NCBI GenBank assembly: GCA_029582155.1 | Contig: CM055909.1 | Span: 42,902,967-42,966,966, forward strand | From: Panopea generosa | Lineage: Eukaryota; Mollusca; Bivalvia; Adapedonta; Hiatellidae | Length of the DNA: 64,000 nucleotides | Reading direction: 5' to 3' | In this document: one piece after another, positions 23,034-35,732 of the stretch | How the letters are laid out: every line of letters begins with the position of its first letter | Numbering within the stretch: position 1 is the stretch's first letter | Notes under the pieces: generated by a model | What the model was told of the DNA's origin: nothing | The model's database searches: none | What the model saw: only the letters and a program-made list of their open reading frames with translations | Position numbers and translations under genes: made by a program

Positions 23034-25606
23034 AGTGAAAGTGTAAGTGAGAATCTGTACAAAATATGCATGTTTGATGCTGTAATATGTATTATTCTAT
23101 GCATGTAAGTGTATAGCCAATCACCTATTCCAGATGTTATCACGTGGTCGTACAATGTGTAGAAGTTTACTTGATCCAATGACGTTTATATATTGTAAAG
23201 TTAAAAATTCATGATGGCGATTAAAAAAAAAGGAAATAAATTTAGTAGTAATTTAAAGGATAAAAACAAACAACCGACACAAGGTTCCACATGACGATCG
23301 AGATGTTGACAAAATCCTAATATCTGCAACTTCCGTCGTCTGCTGCTCTCTTGACTCTGAACTCACGGTTGATTTGTTTAAAAGAATCCTGGGTTTTCTG
23401 CACTCATTTGATAATTTTATTTTAAATTGGGGGATAGAATAAAAAGATAATTTTACAGTATTTTGTACAATATGGGATTATATTGTACGTGTACATATTG
23501 TTGTGAAAATGTATTTCGTCGCCTACGTCGTCTCGTTCAACATCATTTTCACCACAATACATACTCGTATAATATATTCCAATATTGTATAAAACATTGT
23601 AAAATAATCTAATGATATTTGAGTGATGTAAAAGATAAAAAAAAAAGCGTACTGACTACTAAATGCATGGGTGATACCAAAACCGGATCAGGTTCTGGCT
23701 GACCCGGTCAAATTCCGGCTGCGGGGGAAATGTAATTGTGGTGTATTTAATAGTAATTGTGGTGTCTAAATGCATCAATCTTGATCATTTTGCACTTCTA
23801 TTTGCATAATTGATAAGAAAATATATGGAAAAAGTGTCATTAACTTACCGTATATATTTTTAATGTTCTTTAATGTTATTTTTTTAAATTGATTTATGGA
23901 TATATTAATTAAAAAAAAACCATATCAAACGAATGTATTTTCCAAACTTGTGCAAGTTGAGCCGGATTAAACCGCTTTGTTTTTGAAGAAAATGTGTGTA
24001 CTTTGAAACTAAAAATGAATATAGCCAGTGGCGGCCTTTACTCACATCGTTTGCTATTAGCCTATAAAGTGGTTTACGCATAATTAGTGCTCAGAGTATA
24101 CAATAACCAACGTTTGGTACAACTTGCCAATTTCATCGCTGCATTTTTAATTACATGTTTTTATTATTTTAAATAGTCTGGTATCAAGCAAAATACAAAG
24201 ATAGAAGTCATTTGGTATTATGAGAGATTTCATATTGCCGTCTTTCGTGAAAAATGAAATAAAATTGATGACGCATCAATTATTACAAAGCATAGGGTGA
24301 CGGTAGTAGGTTTATTACGGTAACTCATTTACCGTAATAATTATGTTAGGCATATTGCGCAGTGCTTGATCAAAGGTTAGTTTCTTGTTATATACTAATA
24401 TATATTTAGTTAAGGGTCGTGTTTGATTGTTTAATAGTAATAAAAAACTGTATAAGCTTCGCGTTAAATTCAATTACAGTAATGGTGCTGTAATGATACA
24501 GCGGCTGGAGTAATCAATGATTTTAATTTAAGTCATAGTACTCAAGGATTTCTCACTTAAAGTACAATATAATGTCCGGTCGGTCAAATCTCAGTCAAGA
24601 TTAAGATAGAATTATTCGTTGCCAAGAGCGCTTGCTTGACCGAAAATTGAATAACTGCCACATGAAACACATGCGATGACTCTGGGACACGTTTTATAAA
24701 ATTACAAACACGTATCAAACCAGAGACCCTTTTTTCAAACGTTTGCAGTAAGCACTGCACTGCTTTAGTAATAATTTTATTTTGCATATTATAAGATTAA
24801 TGTTAATACATTTAATAAGCAAAACTAGTTTGTTAAAATATGAAGTTCAAAAAGTATAACTCTGAATACCGAAAAAAAATATCGAAAATCTATGAATGGG
24901 CTTGTGAGTTCATGCAATCTAAATTGCTGTTTATACTCCCTCGGCAGGCTTAAACCATGTGATAAATGGTGTATTTAAGCACACTGAAAGCCTAACTGAC
25001 AGGTACAGAGAACATCTGTTATACATTAGCCACTTCTACAATTTCCCCCCGAGAGGGCTTTAAGTTGTAATTCAGAATACTTTTTTTTTCTAAATCATCG
25101 AATAATTTTGTAAAATTATAGAAAAAAAAAACATTTATAGGGGCAAAGTAACTGTGTGTATAAGAATTTTGGAAAAATATATCAGAATCATTTTCGTCTT
25201 AAAAAATATGTTTACTTCCACAAATTTTCAAAGGTAAAATGCTTTTCTTTACCACTCAAATGTGTTTTCTAGATACCTAATTTATATAAATGCTAAACAT
25301 TGTATTTATAAAAGCTGACCCACCTTTCGCTGAAACATACTCACTGAACTGGACGGTAGTTGTATGTATCATGCCATATGAGCCTCATCCTGCCATATTG
25401 CCTCATGTGCACGTCGTCTGGGCAATAGAAATCTCGGAAGCTAACACAATGTCACGTCACGGTTAAAGGTGTTTGTGGATGTACTCATTTAAAGAGATAG
25501 ACGGCAATTTGGATCAATATTCACCATTAAAAACTCATTCTGACGTTTACCTATCTACACGATGCATATATGTAGGTAAAATACCACAATGAGTGCGCAG
25601 ATTCGT
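23034..25606. other. non-coding stretch with one perfect hairpin
   Basis: No gene supported. A perfect 12-bp inverted repeat, TTATTACGGTAA / TTACCGTAATAA with a 5-nt loop, lies at 24312-24340. The rest is AT-rich. Confidence 0.6.
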
Positions 25607-25675
25607 ATATCATATCATATCATATCATATCATATCATATCATATCATATCATATCATATCATATCATATCATAT
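25607..25675. repeat. (ATATC)n pentanucleotide microsatellite
   Basis: About 13-14 nearly perfect CATAT/ATATC units, ending at CATATTATC. Confidence 0.95.
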
Positions 25676-26930
25676 TATCTGGAAATACAAGGGAAACTCG
25701 AGACTGGGTCTCGTTAACGATCTCGTTTTAACGTATATTTCAAACTATGAGTCTTCGATATGGTGAATTTTGATTGTCCTTTATGTATACTTGTTTTTTT
25801 ACAAACCATTGCCAAATGAAATGAAATCAGACCAGATCCTGAACATTGGCCCGATTAATGTCAAACTTTGTACTGTTTAACGTCAATCGAAATACGTTAT
25901 CATACATCCCACAGACATATTATATCGTATACATTGTATATTGTGACATGTATTCAATGTTGAGGTTGTAAAAAACACTATGGCTGTTACTTTATGGCGT
26001 TTGTCTGTCTTCCATCAGTCTGAAGTCTTTTTTTATTTGACTTTATTCCCGCGAACGTTCAGTGGTAGTAACACCAAAACCTTCCGATTGATTATCAATG
26101 ATAGTAGGGCATTGCGTCGTGTGAGGCAAAAACACTTTACCAAAGGAATAGAAGTAAGGTTAACTATAAATTGAAGATATGGTCACACTGTTAAGTTTTA
26201 TGGCATAGAACAACCAGTGGAAAACGGAAATGCTTCCGTGGGGTAGTCGCATAATGGCGGTTATGAATAATTATTGTTTCTTCTTCTTTAAAAATGCATC
26301 TTCCTTATTTTAATGCTCATTTTTCTATTTGAATGGCATTATTGATGTATTTTGAACATTTTGAAAGCATTCACATGTTTGAATTGTGAATTTAAAAAAA
26401 AATGATGCTGGGAAGCTGGGGTATGAATACATAGTTTCGGAATTTTACTTTCACTTTGACGACAGTGTACACACTGAGCAGAAAAAATATCTTTTATGAC
26501 ACATGACCCCTTACTTTTTTCATCATATTTTCGTAGTTCAGAGGTTGACAAACAGTAAAATGCAAGTTTCACTTCTTTCATCTAGGTCTCTGTGTGAATG
26601 ACAAGCCTTCAAACTTGTATTATTTACTATAGACTAAAGAACAAAAAACAATGGTGGAGTTTCACCTATAATGATGGGCCGGCGGAGGAAAGAGCGAGGC
26701 TTGGTGCACCCGTTAACCAGGTTTAAGGACCATTCATATAGATTTTTTTTTTGTCATTTTGTTCCAATGGATAATAGTTGACGAAACTTTCCAGTATGTA
26801 AGATCGGTGTTCGCTTAAGTAACATCAGAAAAAGACAAATTCCGTGACGATTGATATACGATATTGCGACTTGCCACTCGTCTTTTACGGCGGAATAAAG
26901 TAAAAAAGTTATAAGTTATTTGCACAGCAG
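25676..26930. other. non-coding stretch, nothing recognised
   Basis: Frames at 25980 and 26339 (64 and 80 codons) show no domain, conserved motif or splice context. No tandem repeat is present. Confidence 0.5.
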
Positions 26931-27060
26931 AGACGGGTGTTTCCCAGTACTGGTTAACCTTTCAGGATCCCAGAAAAGAGTGACTAGGTTAACTGATCGT
27001 CTGTTAGTCCTCAATTGGATAGTGACGCTAACTATCCAATCAATCAATAATCCCTAATTG
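26931..27060 (+). mobile_element. SINE family 1 copy, 5'-truncated
   Basis: Starts within the body (CAGTACTGGTTAACCTTTCA), continues through TTAACTGATCGTCTGTTAG and AGTGACGCTAACTA, and ends in an ATCAATCAAT tail at about 27040-27050, the family's 3' signature. Confidence 0.75.
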
Positions 27061-28329
27061 CCACATAAAGCCACATAATGACTCATGGACGGGGTTTATA
27101 TGATTCTATGCGTGAATTAGAGAATATGTGTTCAAAAATCCAACTGCCAAACATATGCAATTCTCGGAAGGAGCTTGCGATATTATGCACTCTAAATTGT
27201 AATCAAATAAACTAAATCTTCGACAGAATTAAAGCAGCTTATTAATAATGTATATTAGCACACTGAAACCTAACTGACAGGTGTAGAAAACGACTGCTAT
27301 ACAATAAGCACTCCTATAATATCTTACTGCGGGGGCGGAGAGTTTTGGAGGATTTAAGATGACGCTGATGGCGTAAGTGTGTGGCATATTATAAAAATAT
27401 AACCCTTCACGGACGTATTCAATAAAACATTTTTTTTTTCTATGGTGCGTTCTTTACTTTCCAGAGATATTATGTCAGATATTATTAGCTGTCAGATCAA
27501 ATATTGCCTGATAAACGTGAATCCCCGTGTAAACGTCACATCGTTCGGCTTATCATATCATCTTACTAAAATAGTTTAAACGACATTTTAACATATTCAA
27601 GGATATAAGATCCAGTCATATTGGTAAAGGAAGTTCTCAGAATAAACATTGTAACATGGGGCCGGCCACATGACTTCATGATTAACATTTCATTCCGTGT
27701 TTTCGCGGTATGTCACCAGGGACTCATTCTCGCCAAAACAGTTATTCCTCGGTAACGGAACTTTTATCCGAACCCTTAAACTCCCATGATGGATTCTAAA
27801 AATATATTTATCGTTGTTTTTATTTCCGAGTCTTTGGAATCATGGAGAAACTCATTCGGTGTTCCTGGAAAAAGAATTCCGCGTAAGAAATTGGCTTGGC
27901 GCGGGCTGTCAATCAAACAATCATTGAATTATGTTGGTTCCAGCGCCACCATTTTCCTTAGACAAGTTGACAAATCTTAGTAAACACCACATTGTGTATA
28001 TTTTAACAAATAGTCTCACGTGACCAGTGGGCGGAGCGATAATTGTTCACGTGTCAGGTCAAAACCGTGAGGGGTGTTCGTTATTTCATTATTTCTCGTG
28101 TAAAAGTCATGTTTGTTGAGGTGTGGTGCTTGGCGTCAAATTCAACGTTGCGAACCTGTCTACTTGAGACAGTATCCTGAGCGCTGCCACGCTGGGGTAT
28201 CATGACGCAGACAAATGGTATGATACCCCACCCAGTCACAGTATACTGACACCGGACCGACCAGATATAAAACAAGCATCTTAATGCTGACTGTCAAGCG
28301 AGGAAAATCAAAGTACCATTTTTCAAATA
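27061..28329. other. non-coding stretch with one odd short frame
   Basis: A 64-codon plus-strand frame at 27786-27980 starts at ATG and contains FGVPGKR, an amidation-plus-dibasic motif, but has no convincing signal peptide or homologue. Nothing else was recognised. Confidence 0.4.
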
Positions 28330-28400
28330 CTTGGCATGACCCGGCCGGAGATCGAACCCACGTTCTTTCGCGTGCGGGACAGACGCTCTTCCACCAGATA
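28330..28400 (-). mobile_element. tRNA-derived SINE head fragment
   Basis: The minus strand reads TGGTGGAAGAGCGTC as box A, then GTGGGTTCGATCTCC as box B. The arms do not close as a tRNA, so it is treated as a SINE fragment and not a tRNA gene. Confidence 0.55.
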
Positions 28401-29629
28401 AAACTGTATTCATGGTTGTTTTGACCTCAAGCATTTAAAAAAAACACACTTATTTTTTTTAAATAAAAATGCACGCCATGATTGTTCCATTCAATAATGC
28501 GAGATTGTTGCTGATTCATTTATCTCATAAATCAATTTTTTTTTAGTACGGAACACATCGACACAAAAGTGTCAATTCGAGCACAAAAATAGGATTAATG
28601 GTGATGAGGTTATTGATCTGTTTCATCAAATCATTGTATGGCTATTTACAAATGGATGCGAGTGTGATATGACAATGTGTGTGTGTGTGAGTGCGTGTGT
28701 GCGTGCGTGCGTGCGTATATTCGTGATTGCGTGTATGTGTTAACGATGTTTTCTTTAAGAAAAACAACTGTATATACATGGTATAAACAAAGGCATGTTG
28801 TTGTGATATTCTTATTATCGCCCTCGCCCCTCAAGATGGAAAATACTAATTACTAGTATGTGAAAATATCTATTTTCCATATTTTTTGCAATGAAAGTAG
28901 ATCCCACATGAATCAAAATGGTGACTGACACATACTTTTCGGTCAAATGTCATGAATAAATAAAAGAACAAGTCCTGGTTCAAAACGGTCATGTAGGCCC
29001 AGCTAACACATTTATTAAGGTTAAAGGGTCATGTTCCCATTGCTTCTCAACTGGTATACGGAAGTGATATTAGCAATGAAACAAAAAAAAAGTTAATGAC
29101 GGATTATACCCGCGGGTGTAATGATTTGTAATTCTGTGAAATGTCATAATTGGCTCAATAGCTATCATCATGTCCACGATATACGTACGATGATGGCAGA
29201 GATGTGCCGATTAGTCTGATTAATCGAGTTTCTTGAGCATTGTCGTTTAATGTTGTTGACGACGATGTTTCACGGAAGATTTATTCGCCGATGTTTAATA
29301 CTTTATAAACCTTAAAATCTGGCCCCAATATACTTAAATTCTTAAAATCATAAATATAAGAAAAACCAACATGTGATCATGATTGTTAACTGGTTCCAGT
29401 AAATTTTTATAGATGTATCGATATTTATTATATAATAGATAAATAACCAGTCAAAATCAAGTACTTTAGTAAAGTGTTGGTGAAACAGAACCTTACTATT
29501 TTATTTAAAAATTTAAGATTTTAGGTATATATAGGTAAAACAGGAGCTGGTTCTGATCGGATGAAAGCAATAAATGAACAATTAGATACTCCAATGTGTC
29601 AGTGCTCAGAATACTGTTTCAAGTAGACA
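28401..29629. other. non-coding stretch with a GT/GCGT microsatellite
   Basis: Short alternating GT and GCGT repeats lie at 28677-28717. No gene was recognised. Confidence 0.6.
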
Positions 29630-29804
<175 letters not shown>

Positions 29805-30443
29805 CTTTCTAGATTAAGACAATAACACGGGTTGAGTTTCTTCAACATTTACTTAGCTAAGTTAATACTTACATACGTAAGCGTTAATGCTAAGACAGAC
29901 ATTCCATACAGAATAACAACTGATCTTACACTAAAACAAACACCTTTTTTTTTATTTTATGCATTTACATAAAGTTTTGTTTATTTTTACCTCAATTCAC
30001 CATTAGATATTATTAGATAAATAAAAAGTCCCCATTTTTTTAATATTATTTTTTTTTTAAATTATATGCAAAGATAAAAGTTTGATTTTTTCTCTTCATA
30101 ATTTCACTGTTTTAAACAGTGGATTACCATATATAATCCACTGAGAGATATCTATAATTCGTCAAAAAGCATACAATAAACTTGGTTTTACTAACATCAG
30201 TATTGATTTCTACATACTCTTACTTTTTTTTAATATTTACTTAGTTAAGTTGCTGTTTATAAGATTGATTCCAGCTGACATAAACACGTAATATGTTTAA
30301 AATTTATTGTTGAGGACCTCAGGAAAGATTGAACTTAAGCCAATTGAGTTTCCCTGTTGATTAAAGTCATTTTTTTGTTTTTATCATTATTATTAATTTA
30401 CAAATGTATTTTTTTTCATCTTAAAATCTATTGTGATTTAAGT
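29805..30443. other. non-coding stretch with overlapping hairpins
   Basis: At 30105-30143 two inverted repeats share CAGTG: CACTGTTT/AAACAGTG, and CAGTGGATTA/TAATCCACTG with a 7-nt loop. No gene was recognised. Confidence 0.5.
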
Positions 30444-30762
30444 CGATGATCTATTATTGGTTTTTGTCCGATAATCGATAAAAACTATTAGTTTGATAGT
30501 ATTGGTTTTCGATTATCGATTTAATAGTTTTTGTGTCCGATTATCGATTAATAGTATTGGCGTCCGACTATCTATTAATAGTTTTGGTGTCCGATTATCG
30601 ATTAATAGTATTGGTTTCCGATTGTCGATTAATAGTATTGGTGTCTGACTATCTATTAATAGTTTTGTTGTCCGATTATGGATTAATAGTGTTGGTGTCC
30701 GATTATCGATTAATGGTTTTGGTGTCCGATTATCGATTAAAGGTTTTTGTGTCCGATTCCCA
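30444..30762. repeat. minisatellite, 27-bp unit, ~12 copies
   Basis: Unit containing GTCCGATTATCGATTAATAG and TTTTGGT. As 27 is divisible by three, it gives an open 9-residue periodic frame (VSDYRLIVL) that is not taken as a gene. It ends at ATTCCCAACACTA, also found at 9620. Confidence 0.85.
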
Positions 30763-30819
30763 ACACTAGTGTGTACTATATGGGCTGTTATATATTATTT
30801 CTGGAACATATTCTTTCAG

Positions 30820-30873
30820 GCGTTACGGATTCGCGCTATACGAAACGGAATTCGTTCTAAAATGCGATCGAAG
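30820..30873 (+). CDS. candidate internal exon of a small secreted precursor (exon x+1)
   Basis: A 54-nt segment between acceptor TTCTTTCAG and donor GTATAG. It reads 18 open codons in phase 0, giving ALRIRAIRNGIRSKMRSK, with 7 basic residues in 18. Both junction phases agree with 22379-22548 upstream and 34223-34264 downstream, so the three segments would form one continuous frame. The link is inferred from splice sites, phase and composition only. The introns would be about 8.3 and 3.3 kb. A chance splice-like segment remains possible. Confidence 0.42.
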
Positions 30874-31310
30874 GTATAGCCATAATTGTGATGTATTTGT
30901 ACCATGCTTATATTTATTTGCTTCCCTATTTTCTGTTAGTACCCTGGCTGATACACACACGTGCTTAGTATTGGTATTTTGTTTTGAAGCAATTGTGATA
31001 CATTAATAAAAAACGGAAAAAATAGGAAACATTTACTTGTAACAGTTAATCAAAGCAAAGCAAAGCAAAACGACGATGTTTATTTGAATTCGGTTAAAAG
31101 CCGTTTTCAACACATTTCAGGTTATGGCATATCTAGTTAGTTTTATTGGTGGATGAAGGAGTCAAAGGAATTTTAGTAGAATCACCGTCCTCTTGCAAGT
31201 AACTGGCAAACTTTCTCACATAGCGCCATTACTCGTGTTTACTTTTTGTATAAACCTCACCTGATAAATTATAGACAATTAGACAATTTCATGGTATTCT
31301 CTGTATATAA

Positions 31311-31460
31311 TCACACCTGCCAGTCAAAGGAAGCAGAAAAAGTGGCCCTTTAAGATAGGTCGTTGCTTAATACAGGTTAATTTGCTCTGAAAACATATAA
31401 AATGTTACTGTTTAAGACAAGCGGTTGTCTAATAGTGGTGACCACTTATACAGGTTTGAC
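31311..31460. mobile_element. small inverted-repeat element, copy 1
   Basis: Starts TCACACCTGCC and ends ACAGGTTTGA. Its internal motifs (AATACAGGTTAATTTG, TTTAAGACAAG) are shared with the copy at 31571-31741. Non-coding, MITE-like. Confidence 0.6.
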
Positions 31461-31570
31461 TGTATCTTAATTAAAGCAAACGTGAAGTGGATCAGGTCGT
31501 ACACTATATTTGTGCCTGCAAATAGGTTATAAATGTCAAATGTCTGTCGGAAAATGATTATGATATACAT

Positions 31571-31741
31571 TCAAACCTGTCTTAAGCAGCCAGTCAAGGT
31601 AAAAGCAAAAGTGGCTTTTTAAGACAGGTTGCTACTTAATACAGGTTAATTTGTTCTGAAAACATAGAAATGGGAAATAGCAAATGTGGCTGCTTAAGAC
31701 AAGTGGCTGCTGAATACAGGTGGCCGCTTACACAGGTTTGA
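31571..31741. mobile_element. small inverted-repeat element, copy 2
   Basis: Terminal inverted repeats TCAAACCTGT / ACAGGTTTGA extend imperfectly to about 21 bp (CTTAAGCAGCCA versus TGGCCGCTTA). Internally, AAGTGGC-type motifs repeat several times. It lies about 110 bp from copy 1. Confidence 0.65.
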
Positions 31742-33574
31742 CTGTACTGCGATTCCTTCCTACTATGTAACACAGAGTGTAGTTAAAAATTTATATGTGT
31801 CAGACATAGTTAGCTATAATTCTTGGATTTGGAAAGCTTTATTATGAATAAAATGCATCAAAGTGCAACGTTAGTGAAATGGGTCTCTGATTTGATTTTA
31901 TAGGTCTCACTACACATTTGAACTTTGTTCTTAGGTCTTAAAGATCGATGATTTTCAAGGTAAAAAAATATCCACATTTGATTTTTTTCATAGCAGGAAT
32001 ATATCCTCAAATATAAATGCACAATAACTGGTAGGTTGACTAGCTTGTATTTTCAGACATTGCAGTGACACCTTAAGATTTTTTTTTAAAAAAAAAGTCC
32101 TCAAAAGCTTATAAATACATGAATCTGTTAAAATCATAAAAAAACACACACCATTTTAACACCAGTGGTATCTTACAGCAGAACATGCTATGCCTGCATT
32201 TGTTCTACTCATTTTAGCAAGAAATCACAACCACTATGAACTATTTTGAAAATAGTTCAAGCCAAATTACAAAGGATGTTTTAAGTGCAAGAATCCTGTT
32301 ACCGTGGCAATAAAGGAGCGTAACTGTGTAGTGAGACGTTAACGTATTAAGTTTGTTATTTATTGTACGCTTATGAATTTAACAAATCGATAGGCTCTGG
32401 ATAAATGTTTTTGTGCAATTTGTGATTTACCGTGCTTGCTTACAGTTTTGTGAATTTTACATGGTATAAGGGTGTACGCTCCCGGAGCTGAATTCAAGAT
32501 CGAGGTTAAATATCAGAAGGAAAGGAAGAAATTGGGCTTAAAACTACGTTAAAGTCTAAATGAAAGTTGTTTATAACTATATTACTTTCATTGATATACT
32601 GCACTATTTATTCTAAAATGGCTTATATTGATGTTCAAACAAATATTACGTCTATTCTCTTAACTACTGATATTATCACATTTTGGCGGAGTATCTTATA
32701 TACTCTGGAGCCAAAAACTGTTATTTGGTATTGATATCAACTGTTATGGCCAACAGCGCAAAATCTTTTATGGAAATTACCTTGTATCAGTATTTGAACA
32801 TACCCGAACACATTATCTAATATTATCAACTTGGGCTCGACCCCAACTGACATCCCCACCCTTCTCTTTTTTATTTTTTTTAATGTAATTAGTTGCTTTG
32901 GCCCTTTTTCAGCTTTGGTACCGACCCTAGACCCCTACTGCTAATTGTATTAAAATAGACAACCCTGTTTAAACTTTGGTACGCATGGCCCTTTTCATTT
33001 TTTTTTATTTTTTTAATTAAACCACCTTCCCCATTTCAATGTTCGTAATTTACCTCGTTGATATTAAATTTACAAAATAATAAAAATATTCATTATTGTT
33101 ACGCAACGACACGTCTGATGGCTTGCTGCATTTTGTAAAGCTATAATAGATCCAAATATACAAATTGTTTTTGTTTGATTTTTTAAAATCACACAGTTAC
33201 ATAAAGTACAATGATTATTGCATTATCTGGTTATAAATGACACTTACAAAATATTTCTATGTTACATAAAATATATACCAATTAGTAATTTATACCAACA
33301 TAATTTTGATAAAATCCGACTTTTTTTATATATATATGCTGAGACAGACGTCAGCTATTTGCACGTCTGACGTGCTCGTTAATTTTGACAATTCTTCTAT
33401 ACATTATTTCCAAAATTGTTTCTTATAAACTACTTAGTATCTTAGATAATGATGAAACGACACAGACAAGTGCAATGTTACTGTTTTACATCATCGGATA
33501 CCCATGGGTGTCAATTCCGATACTTACCATCCATCAACCGTTGGGAATTACGCTAGCTCTGTGTCGTTTTATTT
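31742..33574. other. non-coding stretch / putative intron
   Basis: AT-rich, with poly-T runs and a local near-duplication at 32855-33030 (GGCCCTTTT with TTTGGTAC in two places). No gene was recognised. Confidence 0.5.
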
Positions 33575-33800
33575 GAATAGAACAGAACAAAATACAGCTA
33601 ACATAGCTTATATCGCCCGAATCTGGTCAATAACCACCAATGGAAAAAGCAGGGAAATCTATGCCTGTCCCACAATTCATAGCAATTGAACGCTTACAAA
33701 ATGATGACGTCGTTCAAACTTTCCCTGAAGCAACTGACCAATCATCGTGCTCGTAACAATTGCTATTGAACGGACCCAATCGGGAGAGCTGAGTTCGTTC
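33575..33800 (+). repeat. R1 dispersed repeat copy
   Basis: Contains CCCACAATTCATAGC, AACGCTTAC, GATGACGTCGTTCAAACTTT and AACTGACCAATCA in the same order as at 5390-5880, then GAGTTCGTTCTA, which also occurs in the minus-strand copy at 9130-9310. Confidence 0.65.
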
Positions 33801-34222
33801 TAACATGAACGTATTATCAAAGCGGCGTTTACATGAAACTAACGTTGCGATTGGATAACGTTCCCTTCCTGAATGAACCAATCATATGGTTGTATCGTGG
33901 CTTGGTAAAAACGAGGCAAAACTAGTGTAATATCACACGGGTGATGAATGTAGAGTATTAGAATGAATCACACGTGGGTATCCGGCGATGCTGTTTTGGT
34001 TTTGGTAACATATGTATAGATTTGGATACATTTGTTGCCAATGATGAATATAATTTCCAACTGTGTGACGTCAGTTTCGGGGCCTGAAACTCATTTATAA
34101 TAACCATTAAGACGCTTATCCCTGAAGTCATATTGCAATCTTTTTTAAAGATAATAAAAAAATAAAATAAAAATGTGTATCAATTACTGACTCTTAGCAT
34201 AATTTTTGTCTGTCTTTTTCAG

Positions 34223-34264
34223 ATACTGCGTGGAAGAGGGCGTGGTCGGGGACGAAGGTTTTAG
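34223..34264 (+). CDS. candidate terminal exon of a small secreted precursor (Arg/Gly tail)
   Basis: It follows a strong pyrimidine tract and acceptor (TGTCTGTCTTTTTCAG) and reads phase 0: ILRGRGRGRGRRF then TAG. Joined to the two upstream candidates, it would give a post-dibasic peptide of about 52 residues that is strongly cationic. Arg-Gly repeats of this kind also occur in nuclear RNA-binding proteins, an alternative if the link to the upstream exons is wrong. A possible poly(A) signal, AATAAA, is at 35272-35277, about 1 kb after the stop. Confidence 0.42.
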   Translation: MLRGRGRGRGRRF

Positions 34265-35732
34265 TCACGTGACACGGCAAATGAACGCAGAAGTTGGCAT
34301 GATATGATAATTGTTTGTGCACGTATTATTGACTGTGAAATTTTCATCAGTTTAAATTTGTAAATATCTGTAGTATTCTGTTACGGTAACATCGCTCATT
34401 TTCATAACTAGAAGTAGTAACGTTACGTATTGTTAACGTAAACCGTGTTACGATTCACGGCACACACGTTTAGCCTTTTTTGGAAGTGTTTTTTTTTTCA
34501 GTTTTAAGCAGCGATATTTTGTTGTGCAAATTTTATGTTATTGTAGTAATACCGACACGATAGGACTAGAAAGTGCATACATATATATATATATGTGTGT
34601 GTGTGACTAATCCAGCGTACTGTTACAAGATGACCTCAAGACTTTAAAGAAGAGGTTAAGCAAAACTAGCACAGCTTACTCAATATTGGGTCGGTGTTTT
34701 TGGTGAAATCGATAAAAAATGTGTTAGTAATAACACTCCTCATAAAATCATGGCTGAATGACGTCATCACCGTATCAAAAGTTTGGAGAAAATATTTCCT
34801 CAAAATTGTTGACATAAAACAAACTGGAAATCAAAACAAATATTCACAACTGTTTTATTCTATTTTAATACAAGAGTCATACTTAAAACACAAATACCAA
34901 GAGTTTTCGTAGTTTTATATTCAAAGAAGAAATTACAACAAAAAAAAGATAAATCGTTAAATTAAAGAAACTTTTTATTAGAGAGCTATTCTTTGAGCAT
35001 ACGCATCAACAAAGATCTAGACTTGTTCTCTATAATTCAATGCACCAAACTTGATACAAAAAGAATAGAACGTGCTAACTTTTTATAAAATGGCAGTAGA
35101 GAGAAAACACGAAACATGTTTGCAATTTTTCAGTCATTATGGTTGGTTATATAAAACTTGACATTGGGTAATAGAGTATTTTCTGTGACACGAGAAAGTT
35201 TTTGAAAACAATTCAAATACTGTTTTTTCTACAACTTTAATATACGGTTTTCCACAATATACTGCCAATTGAATAAAACCAGTTTAAACATATTTTTGTC
35301 TATTTGGAATCATTAAAACGCTGTTCAATTAATTATTACTCTGTTAATTAAAAACCTTTCACACATACACTTGTCCACGGACCTTTATATACGTCCTTGA
35401 CCTGTTACAGCATTTCTGTTTTTGATATTTGCAAGATATTTATCCATGCCACTCAACGTATGTGATTAATAATTCCTCGTATATGTCGATATAACACTCT
35501 CAAAGTTAACGTAGTAACGAATCTAGCCAACAACAAAAAGTTAAGCAATAAAATGTTTCGATCTATAAGTAGCAAGTGTTGTTTGTTCCGCAATCCAGTT
35601 TGTCGTCTCTCTCACGACATGCAGAGTTGTGTCCCATGTATGTGAGGTACGCCCTTCCTTGCACTTAAACTTAGGTAACTGTTCAACGTTGCAATTTCTT
35701 GCTGCAGATGAGTAAAGCAGCTTCTGCATAAG
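34265..35732. other. possible 3' UTR and non-coding sequence
   Basis: Includes a short AT/GT microsatellite at 34578-34606 and AATAAA at 35272. No further coding signal was recognised. Confidence 0.45.
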
